A stretch of 64,000 nucleotides of DNA, taken from the NCBI GenBank assembly GCA_015698285.1, contig CP048685.1, positions 1,922,001 through 1,986,000 on the forward strand. Reading direction: 5' to 3'. Numbering within the stretch: position 1 is the stretch's first letter; every line of letters begins with the position of its first letter. The notes beneath the pieces were generated by a model, which worked only from the letters and a program-made list of their open reading frames with translations, was not told where the DNA came from and searched no databases. Source of the DNA: Candidatus Nitronauta litoralis. GTDB lineage: Bacteria > Nitrospinota > Nitrospinia > Nitrospinales > Nitrospinaceae. Below, piece by piece: positions 1 to 8,349 of this stretch. Position numbers and translations under genes: made by a program.

Positions 1-488
1 GGAACCTGAATGATAGTGAAGCCGGGTTGATGAGTTTCGATTTTTGCCTGGTCATGAATCTGGATGAACATGTTGCGTGCAAACAGGCTGTGCCAGGCAG
101 TTTCCGTCACCACACGGATGTGCAAATTGTAATCCGGATCAGCACCGGCGATGCAGTCCTGAACATAAAGCCTTTTGTGCTGCATGTAGGCCAGAACGCG
201 ACCATACAACGCTTCGAATTTGTCGATTGGAAACGGACTGTTGACCTTGCCCCACCAGATATTTTCCTGGCTCGAAGATTCCTGGACGATGAATTTATCG
301 TTGGGCGAACGTCCAGTGTGTTTGCCGGTATTAACCACTACCGGTCCGAGATGGCTTAACTCACCTTCTCCGTTTTTAATAATATGTTCATATAATTCGG
401 GGGTGGACAGGTTCCAGAAGGTTTCTTTAGTATTCCGGACGCCATGGTGTTCCAGGCCGATTTTATGTTTCAAACTCTGGTTGGGCAT
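1..488 (-). CDS. pckA: phosphoenolpyruvate carboxykinase (ATP), N-terminal part, runs off the left edge
   Basis: Converts oxaloacetate and ATP to phosphoenolpyruvate and CO2, the entry step of gluconeogenesis, in the cytoplasm. Only about the first 162 codons lie in the window. Reading the minus strand from ATG at 488-486 gives MPNQSLKHKIGLEHHG, then TGKHTGRSPNDKF at residues 54-66, an N-terminal signature of the ATP-dependent family. The later VTETAWHSLFARNMFI stretch also fits the family. A GGAGCG ribosome site lies 6 nt before the ATG. The gene is divergent from the methyltransferase-like gene at 731, with about 240 bp between them. The catalytic P-loop would lie outside the window. Confidence 0.93.
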   Translation of the reverse strand, partial: MPNQSLKHKIGLEHHGVRNTKETFWNLSTPELYEHIIKNGEGELSHLGPVVVNTGKHTGRSPNDKFIVQESSSQENIWWGKVNSPFPIDKFEALYGRVLAYMQHKRLYVQDCIAGADPDYNLHIRVVTETAWHSLFARNMFIQIHDQAKIETHQPGFTIIQV

Positions 489-730
489 GTTCAACGCTCC
501 TTATGCGGCTTTGGACCGCTTTAATCAGTCAACCTTTCAAAAGAAAAAGACTTTTTGCTGTGTCGGGGTAGTCTGTCTGTAAAACAATGAGTATTCCTTA
601 TGCTATCATAACGCCTGTGCTTTGAAAAGGTTTGAGATCAACAAGTTGCCTCTATTTCGCTGTCTCGCCAAAGGACCCGGCCACCGAATTTCCGAGACTC
701 TTTGATTCTGCTTAATTTACTGCCGCTAAA

Positions 731-1660
731 ATGCCAAAACCCGAAACTCATGCCAATTTACCGAAAACCAATCTGAAGGTCCTGGCTCGCGCCCGCACCC
801 GTTTCAACGACATTTTTGTTATCGAAGACGGAATCAAACGGGAAATGTGGTTCAATGGCAGTGGCAAGTTTTTTTTACAGTCCCGTGTTGATACGAGGAA
901 GCCGAAAACCCCCTCCCTCATCTATTCAAAGATGATCCTGGCTGCTCTTTTGATTCAACCAAACCCGCAAAGAATTTTAATAATTGGACTTGGCGGGGGA
1001 GCGTTATCGAATTGCCTGGCGGCCTGGTACCCGGCTTGCCGGATCGATGTGGTCGAGATCGATCCGAAAGTCATAGCCTTGGCCAAGAAATATTTCCAGG
1101 TTGAGGAAGGGCCAAATTATAAAATCCATGAAGCCGATGGCCGGTTATTTTTACAGAATCAGATTAAGAGGGGTGAGGCCTACGATATTATTTTTCTTGA
1201 CGCATTTAAAAGCGGTTCGATTCCTTTCCATCTCAAAACTTTCGAATTTTACCGGGACCTCAAGTTGGCCCTGACAAATGGCGGTGTGGTCGCTTCCAAC
1301 TTGTACGGCAAGAGTAACAATATGAAACCACACGACCGGCAGACGTTTCTGAAAGTGTTCCCGGAAATTTTTGTGTTTGAGGATGAAAAGAGGGTGGCTA
1401 CCGTTTCAATTGCGACACAGGAGGTCCTGGGTTGGGGGCTCGACCAGTTTGAAATACGCGCCAAAGCTTTTGAACCCCCACCCGGAATGGATGTCTCCAT
1501 GCAGGAGGTCGTGGGCAATTTCCGCCACAATGCATTTGCTGATGAAAAGGCAAAAGTATTGAGAGATGATTTCGCTCCCGATGAAATCCAGACTGCCATT
1601 GAGCAAAACAACCGGCAGAGCACACTAACGCGGCAATATCCAATCAGTAACGTCAGCTAA
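731..1660 (+). CDS. spermidine-synthase-like methyltransferase-fold protein
   Basis: A 309-residue protein of the polyamine aminopropyltransferase / spermidine synthase-like superfamily. The nucleotide-binding loop GLGGGA is at residues 86-91, the acidic VVEID end of beta-2 at about 107-111, an EADGR motif at 134-138 and LDAF at 156-159. These fit binding of (decarboxylated) S-adenosylmethionine. The middle of the protein is conserved, while the last ~70 residues look divergent. There are no membrane segments, unlike many bacterial SpeE fusions. No clear Shine-Dalgarno precedes the ATG. Polyamine substrate is unproven: many proteins with this fold in bacteria are annotated only as fused or spermidine-synthase-like. 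Confidence 0.75.
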   Translation: MPKPETHANLPKTNLKVLARARTRFNDIFVIEDGIKREMWFNGSGKFFLQSRVDTRKPKTPSLIYSKMILAALLIQPNPQRILIIGLGGGALSNCLAAWYPACRIDVVEIDPKVIALAKKYFQVEEGPNYKIHEADGRLFLQNQIKRGEAYDIIFLDAFKSGSIPFHLKTFEFYRDLKLALTNGGVVASNLYGKSNNMKPHDRQTFLKVFPEIFVFEDEKRVATVSIATQEVLGWGLDQFEIRAKAFEPPPGMDVSMQEVVGNFRHNAFADEKAKVLRDDFAPDEIQTAIEQNNRQSTLTRQYPISNVS

Positions 1661-1678
1661 CCCATTTATGATTTGAAA

Positions 1679-2848
1679 TCAGCCAGTAGGGGATAAGCGT
1701 TTTATTTCCTCGGTTACATCAGGGTGGGTTTCGTTCGTCAGGATAAAGCGAATTGTTGAAACTGCCTCTGCACCTAATAGTTCTCCCAACGCCCAGACGA
1801 CATGTGCCCTGATGAGGGGTTCATCATCGGCAAGAGCATCCTTAAGTACCGGTATCGCTCCAGCATCGCCTGAGTTTCCTAACGCCACTGCCACGTTGCG
1901 AAGCAGCCCCCGCCGTTTAATCCGTTTGACCGGACTTTTCCGGAACCGCTCACGAAAGCCGACATCGTCGAGCAACATCAATTCGGTGAGCAGTTTGGTC
2001 CCCGTCCGTTCCTGAAAAGCGGGCTCCGGTGTTACTGTCGCATCCTCATTCCATGGGCAGACAATCTGGCAATCGTCGCAGCCATAAATCCTGTTGCCCA
2101 GTGCCTTCCTGAATTCCAGAGGAATCATTCCCTTGTTTTCAATAGTGAGATAGGAAATACACCGGCGTGAGTCGAGTACGTAAGGTTCAATGATCGCTCC
2201 GGTCGGGCAGATGTCGATACAGGCAGTGCAGGGGCCACAATGATTTTCGGCGGGAGTTGAATACGGGAGTGCTACATCGATCAAAATCTCTGAAAGGAAA
2301 TACCAGGAGCCGACTCCTTCTGTGAGAAGGTTGGTGTGTTTACCGATCCAGCCCAGTCCAGCCTGCTCTGCAAGTGGCTTTTCCGGAACCGGACCTGTAT
2401 CTACATAACGCCGGGTTGTGCAACCGGGAAATAAATTTTGTAATTCGGCTTCCAGAGTCTTGAGGCGCGGCTCGATGATGTCGTGGTAGTCCAGGTTCCA
2501 TCCATAACAGGTGATGTCGCCTGTTGCAGGGTCCTCCAGATAATCCAGTTGTCGGGTTTGCGTCTGGTAATTGGTACGCAGGCAGATCACACTCTCTATC
2601 CCGGGAAGCACATTGTTTAGATCTGCGCGTTTGTTACGCCCGCGCACCAACCAGTCCATAGTGCCCTGGTGCCCATTCTTTAGCCAGGCATCAAAACGGG
2701 GCATGATTTCCCGCGTGTCGGGGGGCGCGATTCCCATCGCATCGAAACCCAGGTTTTTCGCCGCGTCTTCCAGCAAACGGATTTTGTCCCTGCTCCTCAC
2801 TGGGGAAACGGTTTGCTCACTCAAGTTGTTTTTGTTATCCTCAACCAA
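1679..2848 (-). CDS. queG: epoxyqueuosine reductase QueG
   Basis: Cobalamin-dependent iron-sulfur enzyme reducing epoxyqueuosine to queuosine in tRNA, the last step of queuosine synthesis. Visible are the catalytic-type Asp in RYVDTGP (D150) and two 4Fe-4S sets: C204, C207, C210, C214 (CGPCTACIDICP) and C230, C257, C260, C264 (CDDCQIVCPWN). HEAT-like C-terminal repeats follow (about 300-385), as in full-length QueG. The longest frame starts with TTG at 2848 behind a GGGGGGACGA stretch. A GTG about 16 codons further in (VRSRDKIRLL) is an alternative start. It is divergent from the deacetylase gene at 2882, leaving only 33 bp between start codons. Confidence 0.93.
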   Translation of the reverse strand: MVEDNKNNLSEQTVSPVRSRDKIRLLEDAAKNLGFDAMGIAPPDTREIMPRFDAWLKNGHQGTMDWLVRGRNKRADLNNVLPGIESVICLRTNYQTQTRQLDYLEDPATGDITCYGWNLDYHDIIEPRLKTLEAELQNLFPGCTTRRYVDTGPVPEKPLAEQAGLGWIGKHTNLLTEGVGSWYFLSEILIDVALPYSTPAENHCGPCTACIDICPTGAIIEPYVLDSRRCISYLTIENKGMIPLEFRKALGNRIYGCDDCQIVCPWNEDATVTPEPAFQERTGTKLLTELMLLDDVGFRERFRKSPVKRIKRRGLLRNVAVALGNSGDAGAIPVLKDALADDEPLIRAHVVWALGELLGAEAVSTIRFILTNETHPDVTEEIKRLSPTG

Positions 2849-2881
2849 AATTTTTCGTCCCCCCCTGGAGGCTGGTGTTGC

Positions 2882-3823
2882 ATGGCGAAAACCGCGTACC
2901 TGTACGATCCATTATACCTTGAGCACGAAACAGGGCAGCACCCGGAACACCCGTCGCGCCTAAAATCGATCAACAAAAGGCTTGAAGCTTCAGACCTGTA
3001 CGGTCGTCTTGAAAAAGTGGTTCCCCAGAAAGCGGCGCTGGAAGATATATCCCGTATTCACGATGAAGGTTATGCCCCCATGGTGCAGCGCTCCTGTGAA
3101 GAAGGTCGAATGCAACTGGATGGTGATACTACAATAAGCGCCCGTTCCTATGATGCCGCACTTTTGAGCGCAGGTGCCGGGCTAAAAGCCGTGGATCTGG
3201 TTGTCGACGGAGACGCGGACAACGCATTTTGCGCAGTACGTCCTCCAGGGCACCACGCAGAGCACGACCACGCAATGGGGTTTTGCCTGTTCAATAATGT
3301 TGCCGTCGCGGCGCGTTATGCACAACAGGTTAAAGGACTCGAACGGATTTTTATTTTCGATTGGGACGTGCACCACGGCAACGGCACCCAGCATTCATTT
3401 TATTCCGACCCAACCGTATTTTACAGTAGCACTCACCAGTACCCGTTTTACCCTGGAACCGGTGCGGAAGATGAAACAGGTACGGGCGATGGTTTAGGAA
3501 CAACGTTGAATTTTCCCATGCGGCCATACTCCAGTGACGAAGATTATCTGGGGCTTGTTGAAAACCGACTGATACCGCATATGCACCGGTTTCAACCGGA
3601 ATTGATCATTATCTCAGCCGGGTTTGATGCCCACAGCGACGATCCGCTGGCCAATATTAATCTCAGCGCTGAATGCTTTGGGAAAATGACAACTATGATT
3701 CGTCAAGCGGCCGAAGACCTGTGTGGTGGGCGGCTCATCTCCATGCTTGAAGGCGGATATAATCTCGACGCACTCGCCGATTCTGTGCATCACCACGTGG
3801 AACAACTGGCGGCCGATTCTTAA
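2882..3823 (+). CDS. histone deacetylase family / AcuC-like amidohydrolase
   Basis: Zinc-dependent deacetylase-fold enzyme of 313 residues, the usual size for bacterial class II-like members. It should act on acetylated small molecules or proteins in the cytoplasm. The motifs are RPPGHHAE (H124, H125 catalytic pair), DWDVHHGNGTQ (metal ligands around 160-164) and SAGFDAHSDDPLA (third metal ligand and substrate loop). A longer frame opens at 2813, but ATG 2882 is preferred because GGAGG lies 10 nt upstream and the family start (MAKTAYLYDP) aligns there. The substrate (acetylpolyamine, acetoin-related or acetyl-lysine) cannot be read from sequence. The spermidine-synthase-like gene nearby makes acetylpolyamine possible but unproven. 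Confidence 0.9.
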   Translation: MAKTAYLYDPLYLEHETGQHPEHPSRLKSINKRLEASDLYGRLEKVVPQKAALEDISRIHDEGYAPMVQRSCEEGRMQLDGDTTISARSYDAALLSAGAGLKAVDLVVDGDADNAFCAVRPPGHHAEHDHAMGFCLFNNVAVAARYAQQVKGLERIFIFDWDVHHGNGTQHSFYSDPTVFYSSTHQYPFYPGTGAEDETGTGDGLGTTLNFPMRPYSSDEDYLGLVENRLIPHMHRFQPELIIISAGFDAHSDDPLANINLSAECFGKMTTMIRQAAEDLCGGRLISMLEGGYNLDALADSVHHHVEQLAADS

Positions 3824-3861
3824 TAATACCTGCAGGGTGGTTAGACAAGACGTCCGGCCTG

Positions 3862-3896
3862 GCTTACACTTTTTTTAGGCTTACAGTGCTTACATC
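3862..3896 (+). promoter_or_regulatory. three GCTTACA direct repeats upstream of the glycosyltransferase
   Basis: The short gap before the GT2 gene holds three copies of a GCTTACA heptamer, the last two adjacent, about 20-50 nt upstream of its TTG start. This could be a regulator-binding region. No known binding motif was recognised, and chance in an AT-rich gap is possible. Confidence 0.25.
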
Positions 3897-3917
3897 CATT
3901 CTAACTCAACCAGTCCA

Positions 3918-4607
3918 TTGAAACTTTCGATCGTCATTCCGGTCTACAACGAGAAAGCTACCTTAATGGAATTGTTGCGGCGGGTGGAAGAGGTGGACTA
4001 TGAAAAAGAAATCATCATGGTTGACGATGCTTCAACGGATGGAACGCGCGATATTCTAAAAAATGAGGTTGAAGGTCGAAGTGGGGTGGTGGTGCATTAT
4101 CACGAGCGAAACCGGGGCAAAGGTGCTGCGCTTCGAACGGGCTTTAAAAAAGTAAGCGGAGATATTGTTATCGTGCAGGACGCGGATCTGGAATATGACC
4201 CAAAGGATTATGCGGTATTGATTGGTCCGATTCTGGATGGCAGGGCAGACGTTGTATTTGGTTCGCGCTTTTTAGGAGGACCGCACCGTGTTTTATTTTT
4301 CTGGCATTACGTGGGTAATTTGTTTCTCACCATGTTGTCAAACGTCATGACCAATATCAACCTCTCTGATATGGAGACTTGTTACAAGGTATTCAAGAGT
4401 GAGGTTTTGAAAGATATCAAGCTCACTTGCAACCGGTTTGGTTTCGAGCCAGAGTTCACGGCGAAAATAGCCCGGAAGCGGTTTCGAATTTATGAGGTGC
4501 CCATTTCTTATAGCGGGCGCGATTATTCAGAGGGAAAAAAGATCGGCTGGAAAGACGGCGTTGCAGCTATCTGGTTTATTCTGAAGTTCAGGTTTTTCTC
4601 TAAATAG
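3918..4607 (+). CDS. GT2 family glycosyltransferase (dolichyl-phosphate mannosyltransferase-like)
   Basis: A 229-residue GT-A glycosyltransferase that probably transfers a sugar from a nucleotide donor to a polyprenyl-phosphate or glycan acceptor. Seen: N-terminal [12 protein letters not shown], the nucleotide-binding VDDASTDGT near residue 36, [10 protein letters not shown] (DXD-type metal site) near 92, and the GSRFLGG loop near 115. The hydrophobic [14 protein letters not shown] segment suggests membrane association, but the C-terminal membrane domain of DPM1/GtrB relatives is absent. The start is TTG at 3918 ([10 protein letters not shown] follows directly). No ATG lies upstream in frame close by. 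The gene stands alone after the deacetylase, so its pathway is not defined by neighbours. Confidence 0.85.
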   Translation: MKLSIVIPVYNEKATLMELLRRVEEVDYEKEIIMVDDASTDGTRDILKNEVEGRSGVVVHYHERNRGKGAALRTGFKKVSGDIVIVQDADLEYDPKDYAVLIGPILDGRADVVFGSRFLGGPHRVLFFWHYVGNLFLTMLSNVMTNINLSDMETCYKVFKSEVLKDIKLTCNRFGFEPEFTAKIARKRFRIYEVPISYSGRDYSEGKKIGWKDGVAAIWFILKFRFFSK

Positions 4608-4642
4608 ATTTCGAAAAAAATTTTTACAAATACTTTGCGCTA

Positions 4643-4900
4643 TTAATCTCCACCATCACATCCACTGTCGCTACCCCCGCAGTCACTGCCTCCACTGCGT
4701 TCGCCAATAGGGCCAGGTTCATAAGACATGGTTTCCCTTCGGGGTTGCGGGCTGTAGCCAACTGTTTTGTAAATAATATAGAAAATGACAGGGAAGCTCA
4801 GCGGGACCAGGACCAGCGCTCTTTCTCCAACCGAATAATTTTCGGGAAAAGAAGTCCAGATCCAGAACACGATACCCAGATAGATTAGCAGGCATTTCAT
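4643..4900 (-). CDS. small two-helix membrane protein with Gly/Ser/Asp/Cys tail
   Basis: I do not recognise this 85-residue protein. It has hydrophobic segments at about 1-18 and 28-47, then a short soluble tail ending GGSDCGGSDSGCDGGD. Such low-complexity Gly/Ser tails with cysteines occur at the end of some envelope proteins of the TPM/YgcG type, but no enzymatic domain is present here. It lies between the GT2 gene and the AGCS symporter on the symporter strand, starting 44 bp after the symporter stop. The ribosome site is weak. Reality is plausible because of the coherent membrane/tail design, but unproven. Confidence 0.5.
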   Translation of the reverse strand: MKCLLIYLGIVFWIWTSFPENYSVGERALVLVPLSFPVIFYIIYKTVGYSPQPRRETMSYEPGPIGERSGGSDCGGSDSGCDGGD

Positions 4901-4944
4901 ATTTCAAGTATAAACGAAAACCGGAAAATGCAATCAAAACCAGG

Positions 4945-6285
4945 TCACGAACCTGAATCGATTTCTTTTTCGAAAATTTTGGATTCTTTCGCCACAAGCA
5001 TACTGAGCGCTATCAGGCCAATAAGGTTGGGCAGGGCCATGAGGGCATTCATTGCATCGGATAAATTCCAGACGAGTTCTATTTTCAAAACCGCGCCGAG
5101 GAATACAAACACCACCCAGGCATAGCGGTAACCCAGTACCCAGCGTTGGCGGGTGAGGTATTCAAAACATTTTTCTCCGTAATACCCCCAGCCCAGAATA
5201 GTCGAAAAGGCAAAGGTCGCCACAGCAAAAGTGATGAGGGTTTCTCCAGAACTGCCCAGACCCGAGGCAAAAGCCAGTTGGGTGAGTTCCACACCACTCT
5301 TTCCAGTTTCCCAGACACCCGTCACTGCCAGGACCAGTCCGGTGAGGGAACAGACAATCAAAGTGTCTATGAAGGTACCAGTCATCGAGACCAGTGCCTG
5401 TTTCCCGGGTTGATCTGTTTTCGCTGCGGCGGCTGCAATGGGGGCACTGCCTAGTCCCGATTCGTTTGAAAACAATCCGCGTGCGACACCAAAACTGATG
5501 GCCTGTGCCACTGTGGCCCCAGCGAATCCGCCAATTGCGGCTTGTCCACTGAAGGCACTTTTAAAAAGTAAAACCAAACCCGCCGGAATTTCGGCCCAAT
5601 GGCGGATAAGGATGATGAGGGACCCGAGAAAATACACAAGAACCATGAAAGGAACCACATAAGCCACCACACTTGCGATGCGTTTGACTCCGCCAATAAT
5701 GACAAGCCAGGTCAAGATTGAAAGGGCGATTCCGATGGCAACGGGGGGAAGTCCGGTAAAACCTTTGAGGGCTGCCGCTGTGGTGTTGGCCTGTACCATA
5801 TTGCCAATGCCAAACGCGGCAATGGCACCAAAAAACGCAAATGCCCAGGCCAGCCGTGGGGCGTTCATTCCGTTTTTCAGGTAATACATGGGGCCGCCGG
5901 AAATCTCTCCGTCTTGATTGACTTCGCGAAAACGAACAGCGAGAAACGCCTCGGCATATTTTGTTGCCATGCCAAACAATGCCGTGATCCACATCCACAC
6001 CACTGCCCCTGGTCCACCCGAGGCGACCGCTGTAGCGACCCCCGCGATATTACCAACGCCAACCGTGGCAGCGAGAGAAATCATAAGGGCGGCAAAATGG
6101 GAAACATCACCTTGGCCGGAATTCTCTCCGGAAAAGGCGAAGCGAAGAGCCCGGAAAAGTAACCTGAACTGGATACCGCGCAGGAGAACGGTTAACCACA
6201 CACCGGTTCCGACCAGCAGGACCAGTAACCACGGGCCCCATAGCATGTCGCGCACCGCAGCAATGGATTGCGTTAGAGATTCCAT
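4945..6285 (-). CDS. sodium:alanine/glycine symporter, AGCS family
   Basis: Inner-membrane carrier of 446 residues importing alanine, glycine or a related amino acid with sodium. Family hallmarks are GDVSHFAALMISLAATVGVGNIAGVA near residue 60-85, GGPGAVVWMWITALFGMATKYAEA, and GLFSNESGLGSAPIAAAAAKT near 270, with about ten hydrophobic helices. The length matches the family. The ATG at 6285 begins MESLTQSIAAVRDMLWGPWLLVLLVG, typical of AGCS proteins. The DUF4124 gene lies 30 bp upstream on the same strand, so co-transcription is possible. Substrate within the amino-acid set cannot be assigned. Confidence 0.92.
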   Translation of the reverse strand: MESLTQSIAAVRDMLWGPWLLVLLVGTGVWLTVLLRGIQFRLLFRALRFAFSGENSGQGDVSHFAALMISLAATVGVGNIAGVATAVASGGPGAVVWMWITALFGMATKYAEAFLAVRFREVNQDGEISGGPMYYLKNGMNAPRLAWAFAFFGAIAAFGIGNMVQANTTAAALKGFTGLPPVAIGIALSILTWLVIIGGVKRIASVVAYVVPFMVLVYFLGSLIILIRHWAEIPAGLVLLFKSAFSGQAAIGGFAGATVAQAISFGVARGLFSNESGLGSAPIAAAAAKTDQPGKQALVSMTGTFIDTLIVCSLTGLVLAVTGVWETGKSGVELTQLAFASGLGSSGETLITFAVATFAFSTILGWGYYGEKCFEYLTRQRWVLGYRYAWVVFVFLGAVLKIELVWNLSDAMNALMALPNLIGLIALSMLVAKESKIFEKEIDSGS

Positions 6286-6315
6286 TAATTATTACGAGGA
6301 AAACAACAGGAGGGT

Positions 6316-7011
6316 TTACTTGCCGGCAGATTTTTGGCCTTGCCCGGTTTTTTCTTTTTTCTCTTTCTCTTCTTTCTCTTTTTGTTTTTCTTCTGATTTC
6401 TTTCTTGCTTCTTCAAGGTCGTTGATCAGACTCTGGTTGCCGGAGACTTCTGATTTGACTCGTTTGATTGTATTGGCTGCGCTCAGCTTCCTCATCCAGT
6501 TTGGGTTTTCTTCAGCGGCTTTTAGGGTTGCGTCGATATGGGCCACTACTTTTTGAATGGAGGGAACGCTGGTACCCCCCAGAGCCGATTTGGCTCTTTG
6601 CCGTTCAGAATTCAGCGCAGTGAATTTTTTTCCGAAAGCTCTCAGGCCAGTAGGGGTGTGATAAGAGGTTTCTTCGGTTTTGGCAAATTCCTTTTCTTTT
6701 TTCAAAAAGTTAATGGCCTGCTGGATTCTTCCCAGGTCTTCCTTGGAAAGGATGCCGTCATCTGTTTTTTCTTCGTTGGAACCTTCACTGGCAGGGCCGG
6801 GCCCGCGTTTCGTAGCGGACGTCCGGATGTTTTTCATTTTGCCTTGATCGCGGTACTTTCTGGGAACCTTACTGATGTCGTTTGTGAAATGGGTTTTGCC
6901 CTGGTCATCTTTCCATTTGATGACTCCAGCAAATGCGGACTCGTTTAAACCCGAAAATACGCCCGATAACAGGACGAACATCACACAGGCGGTGATTTTT
7001 TTAAATGACAT
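6316..7011 (-). CDS. exported DUF4124-domain protein with Lys/Glu-rich tail
   Basis: A 231-residue protein with an N-terminal signal peptide (hydrophobic core ITACVMFVLLSGVF, likely cleaved near residue 28). It then has a DUF4124 module (VIKWKDDQGKTHFTNDISKVP, about 30-55), a short exported-protein domain of unknown function common in Gram-negatives. The middle has LSKEDLGRIQQAINFLKKEKE helices, and the last 25 residues are almost only K, E and Q with GQGQKSAGK at the end. It probably sits in the periplasm. It is one of several strongly charged exported proteins in this window. No enzymatic motif is visible. Confidence 0.75.
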   Translation of the reverse strand: MSFKKITACVMFVLLSGVFSGLNESAFAGVIKWKDDQGKTHFTNDISKVPRKYRDQGKMKNIRTSATKRGPGPASEGSNEEKTDDGILSKEDLGRIQQAINFLKKEKEFAKTEETSYHTPTGLRAFGKKFTALNSERQRAKSALGGTSVPSIQKVVAHIDATLKAAEENPNWMRKLSAANTIKRVKSEVSGNQSLINDLEEARKKSEEKQKEKEEKEKKEKTGQGQKSAGK

Positions 7012-7149
7012 CTTTAGTGTCCTCCGGAACCTTTCGCAAACCCCAGGTGAGTGAAAAGTCGTTTCTCAAATTATATCAACGTCTTGCCAAGTCTGCTATA
7101 CTTTATATGCTAGATCCTGTAATGGCTTTATTCAGAAAAAACTTCAGTG

Positions 7150-7554
7150 ATGGAATCCAACAACCTCAAGTTTATTGACGACAATATTTACGACCTGGCG
7201 CAGGAAGATCGCGTAGTGGGCTCTTACCTCTACGACAAGTACAATGAGCAGATTGGGCGACTCAAGGGTTTGCTTGTCGACCCTGAATCATTCGAGGTCC
7301 GGTATGCAGTTTTTATTGATGGAGGATTCCTGTTTACGGACGGTAAAACAATCCTTCTGCCTCGCCCTCTGTTCCATGCGATAGATATGGGCCAGATCAA
7401 AACCAATTGGTCTCGCGAATCCCTCCAACACTCCCCTGCTATTGAATCTTTGGAAGAAATCAGCATGGACGATGAACGGGTGATCCTGAGTTATTTCGAC
7501 CTGGAGCCTTATTGGGAGTCTAAGCCTGTCGATACTGAAGAGGCGATAGAGTAG
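7150..7554 (+). CDS. PRC-barrel-like domain protein
   Basis: A small acidic soluble protein of about 134 residues. The stretch VVGSYLYDKYNEQIGRLKGL with VDPESFEVRYAVFIDGGFL and GKTILLPRPLFH (residues 20-80) matches the beta-barrel pattern of PRC-barrel proteins, where a VYDxxGxxIGxI/L strand pair is typical. Known members bind RNA-processing or photosynthetic partners, but the stand-alone bacterial ones are mostly uncharacterised. ATG at 7150 is preferred over the GTG one codon earlier. The gene is convergent with the SDR gene at 7561, only 6 bp away. Function is unassigned. Confidence 0.65.
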   Translation: MESNNLKFIDDNIYDLAQEDRVVGSYLYDKYNEQIGRLKGLLVDPESFEVRYAVFIDGGFLFTDGKTILLPRPLFHAIDMGQIKTNWSRESLQHSPAIESLEEISMDDERVILSYFDLEPYWESKPVDTEEAIE

Positions 7555-7560
7555 ACTTTT

Positions 7561-8289
7561 TTAAAACCGGTTGAAAATAAAATTTGGTAAGCATTTTAGA
7601 ACCCACGCTACCAACCGCCAACGCGGTGTGATGTAAGCGTGTTTTTTTTTATCACGAATCGCTCCGTAGATTTGTTCTGCAGCCTTGTCCGCCGAACACA
7701 CCCAGTATGCACGCCTGGCGTCGATCATCGGAGTGTCAACGAAACCTGGTTTGATATCTGTGACAGTGATGGGAAGGTTTTTATGGGTTACTAACTGCTG
7801 GAGCCCCTGAAGATAACTGGACATAAAAGATTTTGAAGCAAAATAAGCTGGTGCCTTGCGGTTCCCCCGGATTGCGGCGATAGATGAAATGCCAACCAGA
7901 TGCCCGCTATTGTTTCCGATGAAATGTTCCATGGCAAGATTACTGAGCAAGGTGAACCCCTCGACATTGGTGGCCACAATTTTCATCTCTTTAGTCAGGT
8001 CAAGCTCCGGGTTCTGGTAACCAACGCCGGAGTTATAAATGATGAGACCAACATTCCCCATCTTCGAAATCAAATCGTTCAATTGTTCTTTTGCCTGGGG
8101 ATTGGTGACATCCATTTCCTGTACGAAGCAGTCATCCCCGATTTTTTTTTGAAGTTCATCCAGAAGGTGCCGACGCCTGCCGGTAATTCCAACCCGGTAT
8201 CCATTATGAGCCAGTACCAGAGCCAGGCTCCAGCCTATACCTGAGGTGGCTCCAATCACAATCGCGTTTTTCGAGTTTGATGAGGGCAT
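7561..8289 (-). CDS. short-chain dehydrogenase/reductase (SDR)
   Basis: NAD(P)-dependent oxidoreductase of 242 residues with a Rossmann fold. The cofactor loop GATSGIG is at about residues 13-19, the family NNAG position reads YNSGVG near 96-101, and the catalytic YxxxK is YFASK near 156. The GRR after beta-2 suggests preference for NADP(H). The C-terminal segment with WRLVAWVLKCLPNFIFNRF is hydrophobic and could touch the membrane, as in several SDRs of lipid metabolism. It shares strand and order with the heptosyltransferase-like gene upstream (about 60 bp gap). Substrate unknown. Confidence 0.88.
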   Translation of the reverse strand: MPSSNSKNAIVIGATSGIGWSLALVLAHNGYRVGITGRRRHLLDELQKKIGDDCFVQEMDVTNPQAKEQLNDLISKMGNVGLIIYNSGVGYQNPELDLTKEMKIVATNVEGFTLLSNLAMEHFIGNNSGHLVGISSIAAIRGNRKAPAYFASKSFMSSYLQGLQQLVTHKNLPITVTDIKPGFVDTPMIDARRAYWVCSADKAAEQIYGAIRDKKKHAYITPRWRLVAWVLKCLPNFIFNRF

Positions 8290-8349
8290 ACTTCTAATGG
8301 GTGTTTTCCAATTATTTCCAGCTTGTGATTTGGATCCCCCTGAAGGTTT

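Noticed and set aside
27-582. Plus-strand frames at the left edge
   Set aside because: They are shadows of the PEP carboxykinase gene, which is read on the minus strand and recognised by its conserved motif.
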